The translations under genes and the position numbers were made by a program. 64,000 nt of DNA from positions 1 through 64,000 of the forward strand of contig JAOUGX010000006.1 of NCBI GenBank assembly GCA_029865385.1. The letters run 5' to 3'. The notes under the pieces were generated by a model. The model was not told the DNA's origin, ran no database searches, and saw nothing but the letters and a program-made list of their open reading frames with translations. Shown here one piece after another: positions 51,111 through 60,610 of the stretch; position 1 is the stretch's first letter, and each line of letters opens with the position of its first letter. Source of the DNA: Gammaproteobacteria bacterium. GTDB lineage: Bacteria; Pseudomonadota; Gammaproteobacteria; Steroidobacterales; Woeseiaceae.

Positions 51111-52700
51111 TTACTCCAGTTCCTCGTAAGCGATGCTGGTCAGAAACTGCGCGAAGTCCCCGTCTTTCGTGATCTCGTCCAGCAATCGGGCCGCTTTGCG
51201 ATACTGCCCGCGATCGAAGGCTTCCCCGCCAACGGACTTGCGTATCCGGTCCATCTCCTCGCGCAAAAGCGCTTTGAAATAGCCATAGCTGATGTTGCGG
51301 CCGCTTTCGAGCACGCCGGTTTCATGATGTACCCATTGCCAGATCTGCGCCCGCGAGATCTCGGCGGTCGCCGCATCTTCCATCAGGTTATTGAGGGGTA
51401 CGCAGCCGTTGCCGGCGAGCCACGACGCCATGTATTGCACGGCGACGTTGATGTTTTCCCGAAATCCCTGCTCGGTGATCTTGCCTTTGGCGACCTGCAG
51501 CAAATCCGCTGCCGTTATATGCACATCGTCGCGCAAGCGCTCGAGCTGGTTCGGCGCCGGCATGTGCTCGTCGAAAATCTGCATCGCCAGCGGGACCAGC
51601 CCCGGATGCGCGACCCAGGTGCCGTCATGCCCGTCGCGGACCTCGCGCAACTTGTCCGCCCTTACCTTCTCCATGGCACGCTCATTGGCTTCAGCATCGT
51701 CCTTGATCGGAATCTGTGCTGCCATGCCGCCGATGGCCAGTGCGCCGCGCCGGTGACAGGTTTTGATGACCAGCTGCGAGTAAGAGCGCAGAAAGTGAGT
51801 TGTCATGCCGACCTCTACCCGGTCAGGCAACACAAATTCCGGGTAGGCACAGAACTTCTTGATGAAGCTGAAGATGTAGTCCCAGCGCCCGCAATTCTGG
51901 CCGACGATGTAATCACGAAGCTCGAATAGAATCTCGTCGATTTCGAATGCTGCCAGTATCGTCTCGATCAGCACAGTTACCTTGATTTCGTTGCTGCCGA
52001 CGACGCCCTGTTCTTCGGAAAAACGGAACACATCGTTCCATAACCTCGCTTCGAGGTGAGATTCGAGTTTGGGCAGGTAGAAATACGGACCGGTTCCCCG
52101 CGATTTCAACGTTTCCGCGTTGTGAAAGAGGTACAGGCCGTAATCCAGTAAGGCCCCCGGAATGGGCTTGCCGTGCAGGTGCACGTGCTTCTCCGGCAGA
52201 TGCCAGCCACGCGGACGCACGATCAGTGTCGCGGTCTGTTCGTTCAACCGGTAGTGCTTGCCGTTGCTGTCCAGCGAGATGTCACCGTTTACCGCATCGC
52301 GTAGATTGATCTGGCCCTGTACAACGTTGTGCCAGGTCGGCGTCATCGAGTCTTCGCAATCCGCCATGAAGACGCGCGCGCCGGAATTCAGCGCATTGAT
52401 GATCATCTTGCGATCCGTGGGTCCGGTAATCTCGACCCGGCGGTCCCTGAGGTCGTCAGGAATCGGACCGACCTTCCAGTCACCCTCGCGAATCTTGCGG
52501 GTTTGGCTCAGGAAGTCCGGCATTTCGCCAGCGCTGATAGCAGCCTGGCGTTCGACACGCATGGCCAGCAGCTGCTCGACCCGCTCGCCGAACCGACCGG
52601 CGAGCGCTGCGACAAAGGCAAGAACGTCGTCGCCCAGAATGTCGCCATAATCTAATTCGCTGCTGCCTGTGAGGCTGATGCCGCTTCGCGTTCTGGCCAT
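51111..52700 (-). CDS. aceB: Malate synthase A
   Basis: 529-aa glyoxylate-shunt enzyme joining glyoxylate and acetyl-CoA to malate. Conserved blocks are NALNSGARVFMADCEDS, RPRGWHLPEKHV, the signature LRDYIVGQNCGRWDYIFS, and AIGGMAAQIPIKDD. It lies directly upstream of icd on the same strand, placing the bypass and the competing oxidative step together. No isocitrate lyase gene is in the window. It diverges from rluE. Confidence 0.95.
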   Translation of the reverse strand: MARTRSGISLTGSSELDYGDILGDDVLAFVAALAGRFGERVEQLLAMRVERQAAISAGEMPDFLSQTRKIREGDWKVGPIPDDLRDRRVEITGPTDRKMIINALNSGARVFMADCEDSMTPTWHNVVQGQINLRDAVNGDISLDSNGKHYRLNEQTATLIVRPRGWHLPEKHVHLHGKPIPGALLDYGLYLFHNAETLKSRGTGPYFYLPKLESHLEARLWNDVFRFSEEQGVVGSNEIKVTVLIETILAAFEIDEILFELRDYIVGQNCGRWDYIFSFIKKFCAYPEFVLPDRVEVGMTTHFLRSYSQLVIKTCHRRGALAIGGMAAQIPIKDDAEANERAMEKVRADKLREVRDGHDGTWVAHPGLVPLAMQIFDEHMPAPNQLERLRDDVHITAADLLQVAKGKITEQGFRENINVAVQYMASWLAGNGCVPLNNLMEDAATAEISRAQIWQWVHHETGVLESGRNISYGYFKALLREEMDRIRKSVGGEAFDRGQYRKAARLLDEITKDGDFAQFLTSIAYEELE

Positions 52701-52859
52701 CGTAGTCTTGTTTCCTTTGGCTAACTTAGGCTTTATTAATCATAATGTTACAGGTCTTACCGAGAGGTATCCTTAACTCCGGACCTGTCTGCTGCAGCGC
52801 GGCAGCATAAACCGTGCGCTGCGCGTGCACAACGCAGCTACCGTGGAAACCATCCCCAA

Positions 52860-53498
52860 ATGTCCCGTGTGCCGGCACGCGCCATTGTCGCGACAGGTCC
52901 TATACTCCGCCCCGTGCCACTGATTCTTCTCAACAAGCCGTTTCGCGTACTGAGCCAGTTCCGAGATGACAACGGACGCGAAACGCTGGCTTCGTATATC
53001 CGCGAAAAAGACGTCTATCCGGCGGGCCGCCTGGATCTGGATAGCGAGGGACTGTTGCTATTGACGGACGACGGCGCGCTTCAGGCCCGTATCAGCGAGC
53101 CCGGTTCGAAGCTCGCGAAAACCTATCGGGTTCAGGTGGAAGGGCTTGCCACATCGCGGCAATTGGACAGCCTGTGCCGCGGCGTTCAGCTGAAGGACGG
53201 GCCGGCATCCGCACTGACGGCGCGGATCGTCGATGAACCGTCCGTTCTATGGCCGAGAGATCCACCGATCCGCTTTCGTGCCGACATCCCGACAAGCTGG
53301 CTCGAACTGGCGATCGACGAAGGACGAAACCGCCAGGTACGGCGCATGACCGCCGCGGTCGGTTTACCGACCTTGCGCCTGATTCGGGTCCGCATCGGGC
53401 CCTGGACGCTGGACTCTCTGGCTCCCGGCCAAAGCGCGTCGATCAGCAACGAAATGGCCTGGCAGAAACTGAAAGATTGGAGTCAGGAAACGCTCTGA
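52860..53498 (+). CDS. rluE: 23S rRNA pseudouridine synthase RluE-type
   Basis: 212 aa from ATG 52860. The conserved part begins LILLNKPFRVLSQF, so GTG 52914 (194 aa) is an equally good start; a TATACT at 52901-52906 would favour the latter or a leaderless mRNA. The catalytic Asp is in AGRLDLDSEGLLLL, and EGRNRQVRRMTAAVGLPTLRL is the RsuA-family C-terminal signature. RluE modifies U2457 of E. coli 23S rRNA. In E. coli, rluE is divergent from icd; here aceB lies between them. The 3' end overlaps the DAHP synthase gene by 16 bases. Confidence 0.9.
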   Translation: MSRVPARAIVATGPILRPVPLILLNKPFRVLSQFRDDNGRETLASYIREKDVYPAGRLDLDSEGLLLLTDDGALQARISEPGSKLAKTYRVQVEGLATSRQLDSLCRGVQLKDGPASALTARIVDEPSVLWPRDPPIRFRADIPTSWLELAIDEGRNRQVRRMTAAVGLPTLRLIRVRIGPWTLDSLAPGQSASISNEMAWQKLKDWSQETL

Positions 53499-54841
53499 CG
53501 AAGTCCGGCGATACGCATCGCTACTTCCATGGCCTGCTCGTAATTAAGCCGCGGATCGACCGGTGATTTGTAGGCCCTGACCAGGTCTGCGTCGGTAAGG
53601 CCGCGAGCACCGCCGGTGCACTCGGTTACATTTTCGCCGGTCAGCTCCAGGTGCACGCCACCGAGGTAGCTGCCCATCGCCTGGTGAATCCTGAAGGCCG
53701 ACTCCAGTTCGGCAACGATTTTGTCGAAGCGGCGCGTCTTCGTCCCGTCGGCCGTGCTTTCCGTGTTGCCGTGCATTGGATCACAGACCCAAAGCACCGG
53801 CGAGCCCGTTTCGCGCACCGCCCTGATTATGGTCGGCAGGTGGTCTTCGATTTGTTTCGCCCCGAATCGGTGAATCAGCGTCAGCCGGCCCGGCTCATTG
53901 TCGGGATTCAGGATGCGAATGAGATTCTGTATCCAGTCCGCCGTCATGCCGGCACCGATTTTGATGCCCATTGGATTTGCAATGCCCCGGAAATACTCGA
54001 CATGAGCACCGTCCAGGCTGGCTGTACGCATGCCGATCCAGGGAAAGTGCGTTGTCAGGTTGTACCAGAGTTTGCGGCGCCCCAGGAAACGGGTCTGAGC
54101 CTGCTCATAGGACAGGTGCAGGCCTTCGTGGGCTGCATAGATATCGGCGCGCTGCGTATCGTGCAGCGCACGACCGGTAATGGATTCGAGGAAATCCAGC
54201 GAATTCGAAATGGAGCGGACGACTTCGTGGTACTGCTCGGCCATCTTCGAATGGCCGACCCACTCGAGGTCCCAATATTCCGGGTGATGCAGGTCAGCGA
54301 ATCCGCCATCGATCAGCGATCGCACGAAGTTCAGGGTCAGCGCGGCGCGCTCGTAGCCGCGCAGGATAAGCTGTGGATCCGGCACGCGGTCATCAGCAGT
54401 GAACGGATTCCGGTTCACGAGGTCGCCGCGGAAGCTCGGCAAGGTGAGTCCGTCGCGGGTTTCGAGGTCGGCGGATCTCGGCTTCGCGTATTGCCCGGCC
54501 ATTCGACCGATACGAATGACCGGTTTTTTCAGCCCGTACAGCATGACCAGGCTCATCTGCAGCAGGATTTTCAACTTGGCGACAATGCTGTCCGAAGTGC
54601 AGTCGTAGAAACTTTCGGCGCAATCGCCGCCTTGCAGCACAAATGCCTCCCCTCGCTGTGCGCGCGCGATATGGCTTTTCAACGCGTCGATTTCCCACGA
54701 GGTGACGATCGGTGGCAAGCGACTCAGTTCTGCGATCACCCGGTCGAGTGCGGCCCCGTCGGGATAGCTTGGCTGCTGTGCGGCGACAAGGCGCTGCCAG
54801 CCTGCAGGATGCCAGTCGGAAGGGGTTACCGTTCGGGTCAC
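53483..54841 (-). CDS. 3-deoxy-7-phosphoheptulonate synthase, class II
   Basis: 452-aa plant-type (AroA-II) DAHP synthase, the first step of the shikimate pathway. It has VLQGGDCAESFYDC (Mn/PEP site), RIGRMAGQYAKPRSAD, GMRTASLDGAHVEYFRGI, and WVCDPMHGNTE. GTG 54841 gives VTRTVTPSDWHPAGWQ, the usual family opening; an ATG at 54922 would add 27 atypical residues. Class II enzymes are often regulated differently from AroFGH. The 277-bp gap to the next gene shows no clear leader peptide or attenuator. Confidence 0.93.
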   Translation of the reverse strand: MTRTVTPSDWHPAGWQRLVAAQQPSYPDGAALDRVIAELSRLPPIVTSWEIDALKSHIARAQRGEAFVLQGGDCAESFYDCTSDSIVAKLKILLQMSLVMLYGLKKPVIRIGRMAGQYAKPRSADLETRDGLTLPSFRGDLVNRNPFTADDRVPDPQLILRGYERAALTLNFVRSLIDGGFADLHHPEYWDLEWVGHSKMAEQYHEVVRSISNSLDFLESITGRALHDTQRADIYAAHEGLHLSYEQAQTRFLGRRKLWYNLTTHFPWIGMRTASLDGAHVEYFRGIANPMGIKIGAGMTADWIQNLIRILNPDNEPGRLTLIHRFGAKQIEDHLPTIIRAVRETGSPVLWVCDPMHGNTESTADGTKTRRFDKIVAELESAFRIHQAMGSYLGGVHLELTGENVTECTGGARGLTDADLVRAYKSPVDPRLNYEQAMEVAMRIAGLRQSVS

Positions 54842-55118
54842 TTGGATTTCGCCGTTATTCGTGCAGATCTCATTGGCCCGGACTATGCCATGTGCGCAAC
54901 CGGACTGGCAAAAGTTTCTCATGCAATCAGGAATTTACGCGCGCATTCTGAAAAAGACCGCGAAAACGCACATCGCCGCCCGGCCGCCACGTTCGCGATA
55001 GCGCCACATAGCGAAAACCGGGTGGAAAGGTCTACGCGACATTGGCACAATGCGCGCCTTCGTTGCACTGCCACGGTGCATATCTGCAACGTCCAATCGA
55101 AACCTCACTGGAGTTTCC

Positions 55119-56291
55119 ATGCAAGACATCCTGGTTCTGGGCGCCGGCAAAATTGGCGCGCTGATTTCCGGCCTGCTCGGCGAATGCGGCGATTACAACG
55201 TCCAGCTGGTTGACAGCGTAGACGGGGCATCGGACGAGGTGGTCCGGGCGCACGGACTGGCCACGATCAGGGCCTATACTTTCGACGCCGGCAACGAGGC
55301 GTTGCTGACCGCGCATGTGCGCAAACACAAGCCGTCGACAGTGATTTCCGGACTGCCCTATTTCTGCAACCCCGCCGTCGCAAAGGTAGCCCGAGACGAA
55401 GGCCTGCACTACTTCGACCTGACCGAAGACGTCGCGGTGACGGCGGCCGTTCGCAAGCTGGCTGAAGGCGCGGACACGGTATTCGTACCGCAGTGTGGTC
55501 TCGCGCCCGGATTTATCAGCATTGCGGCGAACGAGTTGATGAAGCACTTCGACGAGGTACGTTCGGTCAAACTACGGGTCGGGGCGCTGCCACAGCATCC
55601 CAACAACGTCCTGAAATACTCGCTGACCTGGTCGACGGACGGCCTGATCAACGAATACGGCAACATGTGCCAGAGCGTGCGTAACGGCAAGGAAGTCGAC
55701 GTTCTGCCACTGGAAGGTCTGGAGGAAATCGAGATCGACGGTACGAGTTACGAAGCCTTCAATACCTCTGGCGGACTCGGATCATTGGGTGAAACCTATC
55801 GCGGCAAAGTCCGTTCGATGAACTACAAGACGATCCGATACCCGGGTCACTGCGAGCAGATGCGCTTGTTGATGAACGGGCTGAAACTGAATGACGACCG
55901 GGCGACCTTCAAACGCATCCTCGAAAACGCCGTTCCACAGACGTTGCAGGACGTTGTAATCGTCTACGCCGCGGTCACCGGTATTCAGGATGGGGAATTC
56001 CGGGAAGAGAACTACGTAAACAAGGTTTATCCGGAGATGGTCGCCGGGCGCCTTTGGTCTGCCATTCAGATCACTACGGCCGCCGGTGTCTGCAGCGTCG
56101 TCGACCGCATTCTGACCAGCCCGGACAAACACAAGGGATTTATCGCGCAGGAGCAATTCAGCCTGAAAAACATCCTGGGCAATCGATTCGGTGAATACTA
56201 CGAGCACGGCGGCAGCAACATTGTTTCCTCGGAACTTGTTGCCCGCGGCGAAACCGGTCACCAGCGCGGAGTGAAAAGGAGCAAGAAATGA
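55119..56291 (+). CDS. Saccharopine dehydrogenase (glutamate-forming type)
   Basis: 390-aa Rossmann enzyme with [15 protein letters not shown] (6-20) and the LYS9-like catalytic half ([47 protein letters not shown]). It should oxidise saccharopine to 2-aminoadipate semialdehyde plus glutamate. ATG 55119 has TGGAG 6 nt upstream. It is coupled by ATGA to an ALDH7-type dehydrogenase that would oxidise that semialdehyde. The lysine-ketoglutarate reductase needed for the first step is not in the window. Confidence 0.88.
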   Translation: MQDILVLGAGKIGALISGLLGECGDYNVQLVDSVDGASDEVVRAHGLATIRAYTFDAGNEALLTAHVRKHKPSTVISGLPYFCNPAVAKVARDEGLHYFDLTEDVAVTAAVRKLAEGADTVFVPQCGLAPGFISIAANELMKHFDEVRSVKLRVGALPQHPNNVLKYSLTWSTDGLINEYGNMCQSVRNGKEVDVLPLEGLEEIEIDGTSYEAFNTSGGLGSLGETYRGKVRSMNYKTIRYPGHCEQMRLLMNGLKLNDDRATFKRILENAVPQTLQDVVIVYAAVTGIQDGEFREENYVNKVYPEMVAGRLWSAIQITTAAGVCSVVDRILTSPDKHKGFIAQEQFSLKNILGNRFGEYYEHGGSNIVSSELVARGETGHQRGVKRSKK

Positions 56292-57805
56292 ACCCGGTCC
56301 TGAAAAAACTCGGCCTTGATAAGGTTAATTCCGGTACCTGGCTCGGCGCGAAATCGCTCGAGACCGCAGCCGCGCCGTTGATCGATTCACTGAATCCCGC
56401 TTCCGGCGAACTCATCGCTCGTGTTCGCTCGACCACAGATGGCGAGTACGAAAAGCTGCTGGCCGCCGCGCGCGAGTCCTTCCTGGAATGGCGAAAGATT
56501 CCGGCTCCCGCTCGCGGTGACGCCATTCGCCGGGTTGGCAACGCGCTTCGCGATAACAAGGATGCGCTGGGAAGCCTGGTTACGCTCGAGATGGGAAAAA
56601 TCAAGGCGGAAGGCGATGGCGAAGTTCAGGAGATGATTGACATTGCGGATTTTGCAGTTGGCCAGTCGCGCATGCTTTATGGCAATGCCATGCACTCCGA
56701 GCGGCCGATGCACCGCATGTACGAGCAATGGCATCCTCTGGGTGTCGTAGGCACGATTTCAGCGTTCAATTTTCCGGTCGCAGTGTGGTCATGGAACGCG
56801 TTCATCGCAGCGATCTGCGGCAACATCAACGTCTGGAAACCATCGCCGAAAACCCCATTGTGCGGCGTCGCCGTGCAAAAAATCTGCAACGAGGCATTGT
56901 CGGGCAGCGGGTTACCGGACCTCTTCTATCTGTTCAATGACGGTGAGAACAAGCTCGCGCAGAAATTTGTCGATGACAGGCGTGTCGACCTCGTGTCCTT
57001 TACCGGGTCAACGGCCGTAGGCCGCAAAGTCGGCGAGCGCGTTGCCGCCAGAATGGGCAAATGCCTGCTGGAACTGGGCGGAAACAACGCAATTATCGTC
57101 GACAAGTTTGCGAACATGGACATCGCCGTGCCGGGAATCGTGTTTGGTTCTGTCGGTACGGCAGGACAACGCTGCACTTCGACGCGACGCATCATCGTTC
57201 ACGAGTCGCGCATGGACGAACTGCAGACCCGCCTGGTCAATGCCTACGAACAGGTGCGAATCGGCGATCCGCTGGACAAGAAGACGCTCATGGGACCGTT
57301 GATCGACGAGTCGGCCGTAGAGCGATTCGAGCGCGCCGTCAAGGCTGTACAGGCCGCCGGCGGCAAACTGCTTTGTGGCGGTAAGCGGATCGACCGGCCC
57401 GGTCACTTCGTGGAACCCGCGATCGCACTGGCGAAAAACGAATTCGATATCGTGCAGTCGGAAACTTTCGGACCGATCCTCTACCTGATTCCTTTCAAGT
57501 CTCTCGACGAAGCGATTGGCCTGCAGAACGGCGTCGCGCAGGGGCTGTCTTCGGCGATATTCACCGACAACCTGCAAAACGCAGAATATTTTCTTTCAAA
57601 TGCGGGCTCCGACTGCGGCATTGCGAACGTCAACATCGGCACGTCCGGTGCGGAAATCGGCGGGGCATTCGGCGGCGAAAAGGAAACCGGCGGCGGGCGT
57701 GAAGCCGGGTCGGATTCCTGGAAAGCCTACATGCGCCGCCAGACTAATACGATCAACTGGGGAAGGGATTTGCCGCTTGCACAAGGCATCGATTTCAAAT
57801 TGTAG
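56288..57805 (+). CDS. ALDH7-type 2-aminoadipate-6-semialdehyde dehydrogenase (AmaB-like)
   Basis: 505-aa NAD-dependent aldehyde dehydrogenase close to ALDH7A1/AmaB. It has [24 protein letters not shown] for the coenzyme, [11 protein letters not shown] with the general-base Glu, and catalytic C296 in [10 protein letters not shown]. Near the C-terminus is [19 protein letters not shown]. Oxidises 2-aminoadipate semialdehyde (or piperideine-6-carboxylate) to 2-aminoadipate in lysine breakdown. Translationally coupled to the saccharopine dehydrogenase, so the two steps are adjacent in sequence and pathway. Confidence 0.91.
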   Translation: MNPVLKKLGLDKVNSGTWLGAKSLETAAAPLIDSLNPASGELIARVRSTTDGEYEKLLAAARESFLEWRKIPAPARGDAIRRVGNALRDNKDALGSLVTLEMGKIKAEGDGEVQEMIDIADFAVGQSRMLYGNAMHSERPMHRMYEQWHPLGVVGTISAFNFPVAVWSWNAFIAAICGNINVWKPSPKTPLCGVAVQKICNEALSGSGLPDLFYLFNDGENKLAQKFVDDRRVDLVSFTGSTAVGRKVGERVAARMGKCLLELGGNNAIIVDKFANMDIAVPGIVFGSVGTAGQRCTSTRRIIVHESRMDELQTRLVNAYEQVRIGDPLDKKTLMGPLIDESAVERFERAVKAVQAAGGKLLCGGKRIDRPGHFVEPAIALAKNEFDIVQSETFGPILYLIPFKSLDEAIGLQNGVAQGLSSAIFTDNLQNAEYFLSNAGSDCGIANVNIGTSGAEIGGAFGGEKETGGGREAGSDSWKAYMRRQTNTINWGRDLPLAQGIDFKL

Positions 57806-57814
57806 TCGGCAGCC

Positions 57815-58300
57815 TCAGCCGGTCGCCTCGAATCGGTTTGCCGTACGATTCTTGGCGACTGCATCGCCCGCAAAAACCTGTCCGTTCATCGCGATATAGA
57901 CTCCGGGTTTGACCAGTTGCACCGCGGCGACTGCCATGCCGATATTGAACACGGCATCGGTGGTACGGAACCGGGCAGGACTCAGGGCGCCGGTCAATAC
58001 GATCGCTTTCCCCGCCAGGCCCTGCAAAGTGGCGGCAGTTTCCGTCATCGTGTCCGTTCCGTGCGTGATGACATACAGGGACGCACTGTCCTTTTCGAGA
58101 TATTTGCGCAGCTCCGCTCGATCCTCCTCGGTGATATCGAGGCTGTCTTTCTGGAACAATGACACTACGTCATAGTCAAACGCAGCGAGACCTTCCGCGA
58201 GAATATGATGGATCTGCGAATCTCCGACTTCGAACTGGCTCATGGCGTCGAAGTAGATCTTGTCGATCGTACCGCCGGTGGTCACAAAGCGAATAAACAT
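57815..58300 (-). CDS. Single-domain asparaginase-like protein
   Basis: 161-aa protein covering only the N-terminal domain of the asparaginase/glutaminase family, whose members are normally about 320-340 aa. Both catalytic Thr motifs are kept: TTGGTID (7-13) and HGTDT (80-84), and LTGALSP follows. The C-terminal domain that completes the active site in the dimer is missing, yet the frame has a proper start and stop and no sign of decay. It is probably a distinct short family rather than a recent truncation. Convergent with the ALDH7 gene (9-bp gap). Confidence 0.78.
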   Translation of the reverse strand: MFIRFVTTGGTIDKIYFDAMSQFEVGDSQIHHILAEGLAAFDYDVVSLFQKDSLDITEEDRAELRKYLEKDSASLYVITHGTDTMTETAATLQGLAGKAIVLTGALSPARFRTTDAVFNIGMAVAAVQLVKPGVYIAMNGQVFAGDAVAKNRTANRFEATG

Positions 58301-58390
58301 CGTGTTCCTGCTGTAAATGCGTTCTCAATTGCAGGCTAAGGATGCCATTCGGCGTACCCTGTTGCCATGCCCGACTGCTATTATGTGCCC

Positions 58391-59791
58391 ATGAATACCT
58401 ACAAACACCGAATCCTGCTTGCACTGTTCCTGGCGCTCGCAACAAATGCGTCCCTCGCTGCAGATCTCGCCCTACGGCTGGAGATCGATGGTGCCATTGG
58501 CGTTGCGACGTCGGAATACATAGTCGGCGGGCTACAGCAGGCCGAGGAGCGCGGTGCCAGCCTCGTGATCATCCACATGGACACACCGGGCGGACTCGTC
58601 GAGCCAATGCGCGACATCGTACAGGCAATACTGGCATCGCCTGTGCCGGTCGTGACCTACGTATCGCCGGGTGGCGCACGAGCTGACAGCGCCGGAACGT
58701 ATATCCTGTTGGCGAGCCACATTGCCGCGATGGCGCCGACGACCCATCTGGGCGCTGCAACACCGGTCGCGCTGGGCGGTGGCGATCGACCCGACCCTCC
58801 TACTCCGCTGAATCGGGGCAAGCCCGCCGGGGAGGATTCCGACGACGGGGACGGCAGCGACAAACCGGCAGCGCCCGATACCGCTATGGAGCGCAAGGTG
58901 CTGAACGATGCGGTGGCCTATATCCGCGGTCTGGCTGAAGCCCACGGGCGGAATGCGGACTGGGCGGAAGACGCGGTGATCAATGCAGCCACGCTGACGG
59001 CTGCCGCAGCGCTGGAGAAGAACGTCATTGACCTGATTGCCGACAACGAAAGCGAACTATTGCAGGCCATCAATGGCCGGGAAGTCCAGGTCAATCATCA
59101 GCCGGTCGCGTTGAGAACCGATGACATCGACATAGAAAGCATCGAGCCGGGCTGGCGCCTGAAAATACTCAGCGCCATTGCGAGCCCGGAAATTGCACTT
59201 CTATTGATGCTTGTGGGCATCTACGGGCTGGTTTTCGAGGGCTGGAATCCCGGAGCTATCGTGCCCGGTGTGGTCGGTGTCATCTGCCTGTTGCTGGCCG
59301 CTTACGCACTGCAGGTCCTGCCGGTGAATTACGCCGGTCTCGCATTGATTCTGGTCGGCTTTGCGTTAATCATTGCAGAGTCGTTCGTCCCGAGCTTTGG
59401 CGCGTTAGGGCTTGGCGGCATTGTCGCATTCATATTCGGGGCGATCATGATGTTCGACAGCGGCATACCCGGATTCGGCATATCGAAAATGTTTGTCGTC
59501 GTTTTGGCCCTGGTGTTCGGCCTGTTGCTGTTGTGGCTGGTAAGTTACTTGCTGAAACTGCAGCGCCGAGGCTCGGTCAGCGGACGTGATTCGATAGTCG
59601 GCGGTGTCGGAACAGCAATCGATTCTTTTGTTGGGCAAGGGACCGTCTGGCTCGAGGGTGAAGCCTGGCAAGCCGTCAGCAAAGTCGCAGTAGAGAAAGA
59701 CCAGAACGTGATTGTGCGGGATCTCGACGGGCTGGTACTGCATGTCGAACCGCTTACGGACTCTGTCAGCGCCGAGTTACAAACCGACTGA
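58391..59791 (+). CDS. NfeD-type membrane-bound serine protease (ClpP-class)
   Basis: 466-aa long-form NfeD. It has a signal peptide (1 to about 23), a ClpP-like protease domain with the nucleophile S100 in [11 protein letters not shown] and a Lys in [12 protein letters not shown] as the probable dyad partner, then a Pro/Asp/Gly-rich insertion (about 130-165). Five C-terminal helices (about 262-390) and a small OB-fold domain follow (about 400-466). These proteases cleave the C-terminus of stomatin partners. The slipin gene follows after 35 bp, the standard pairing. Confidence 0.9.
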   Translation: MNTYKHRILLALFLALATNASLAADLALRLEIDGAIGVATSEYIVGGLQQAEERGASLVIIHMDTPGGLVEPMRDIVQAILASPVPVVTYVSPGGARADSAGTYILLASHIAAMAPTTHLGAATPVALGGGDRPDPPTPLNRGKPAGEDSDDGDGSDKPAAPDTAMERKVLNDAVAYIRGLAEAHGRNADWAEDAVINAATLTAAAALEKNVIDLIADNESELLQAINGREVQVNHQPVALRTDDIDIESIEPGWRLKILSAIASPEIALLLMLVGIYGLVFEGWNPGAIVPGVVGVICLLLAAYALQVLPVNYAGLALILVGFALIIAESFVPSFGALGLGGIVAFIFGAIMMFDSGIPGFGISKMFVVVLALVFGLLLLWLVSYLLKLQRRGSVSGRDSIVGGVGTAIDSFVGQGTVWLEGEAWQAVSKVAVEKDQNVIVRDLDGLVLHVEPLTDSVSAELQTD

Positions 59792-59826
59792 ATTATCAGA
59801 AACTGAATCTTCAGAAAGGAAATACG

Positions 59827-60594
59827 ATGCCATTCGCTACCCTGGGTTTCATAGTCGCCATAGTCATAGTTCTGCTTTACAACACAGTAAAAGTACTCAA
59901 GGAGTACGAGCGTGGTGTCGTTTTCTTCCTCGGCAAATTCCAGAAGGTCAAAGGACCCGGATTGATCCTGCTGTTCCCGATGATCCAGGTGATGACCAAA
60001 GTCGATCTTCGCGTCGTTGTCATGGACGTACCGACGCAGGACGTCATTTCCCGGGACAACGTTTCCGTGAAGGTCAATGCGGTCATCTATTTCCGTATCG
60101 TCGATCCGGAGAAAGCGGTTATTCGCGTGGCCAATGTTTTCGAAGCAACCAGCCAGCTGTCGCAGACCACTTTGCGGTCGGTACTCGGTCAGCACGAGCT
60201 GGACGACATGCTTGCAGAACGGGACAAACTGAATATCGACATCCAAAACATCCTCGATCAGCGCACCGACAACTGGGGCATCAAGGTCGCGAATGTCGAG
60301 ATCAAGCACGTCGATCTGGACGAAAGCATGATCCGGGCTATTGCACAGCAGGCTGAGGCGGAACGTTCCAGGCGCGCCAAGGTAATCAATGCCGAAGGCG
60401 AGAAACAGGCTGCGACGGCACTGGCGGAAGCCGCTCAGATGCTCGCATCTCAGGACCAGGCGCTGACATTGCGCTACCTGCAGACGCTGAAGGAAATCTC
60501 CAGCGAAAAAACCAATACGATAGTGTTCCCGCTGCCGCTGGATCTGATCAAGCCCTTGTTGAAGCACTCTGATTCCGTCAGGCGGGATGCCTGA
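59827..60594 (+). CDS. Slipin (stomatin/SPFH family)
   Basis: 255-aa SPFH protein with one N-terminal hairpin helix (about 4-24). The stomatin signature runs [20 protein letters not shown] and then [20 protein letters not shown]; a coiled coil with many Ala/Glu (about 175-215) follows. The C-terminus ends [15 protein letters not shown], the segment recognised by the partner NfeD protease in archaeal homologues. It scaffolds membrane microdomains. Start has AGAAAGGAAATACG upstream. Confidence 0.92.
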   Translation: MPFATLGFIVAIVIVLLYNTVKVLKEYERGVVFFLGKFQKVKGPGLILLFPMIQVMTKVDLRVVVMDVPTQDVISRDNVSVKVNAVIYFRIVDPEKAVIRVANVFEATSQLSQTTLRSVLGQHELDDMLAERDKLNIDIQNILDQRTDNWGIKVANVEIKHVDLDESMIRAIAQQAEAERSRRAKVINAEGEKQAATALAEAAQMLASQDQALTLRYLQTLKEISSEKTNTIVFPLPLDLIKPLLKHSDSVRRDA

Positions 60595-60610
60595 TTGCAA
60601 TGCAATCAGG
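60590..60610. repeat. Perfect palindrome at two convergent gene ends
   Basis: CCTGATTGCA (60590-60599) and TGCAATCAGG (60601-60610) are exact inverted repeats around one base. Each arm contains the stop codon of one of the converging genes (slipin and histidine kinase). As RNA it would fold with an 8-bp stem and 5-nt loop; there is no T-run, so a bidirectional terminator role is weakly supported. Confidence 0.5.

Noticed and set aside
52750-52788. ACAGGTC/GACCTGT inverted repeat between aceB and rluE, with a third copy at 52893-52900
   Set aside because: Spacing between copies is irregular (25 and over 100 bases) and no regulator or terminator pattern fits; may be chance.
52878-52906. TATACT before the alternative rluE start as a standard promoter
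   Set aside because: No acceptable -35 at 16-18 bp upstream, so I did not list it as a promoter.
53651-55213. 520-codon open frame on the plus strand opposite the class II DAHP synthase gene
   Set aside because: It mirrors a strongly conserved enzyme on the other strand, has no recognisable domain and no ribosome-binding site; an effect of high GC codon use.
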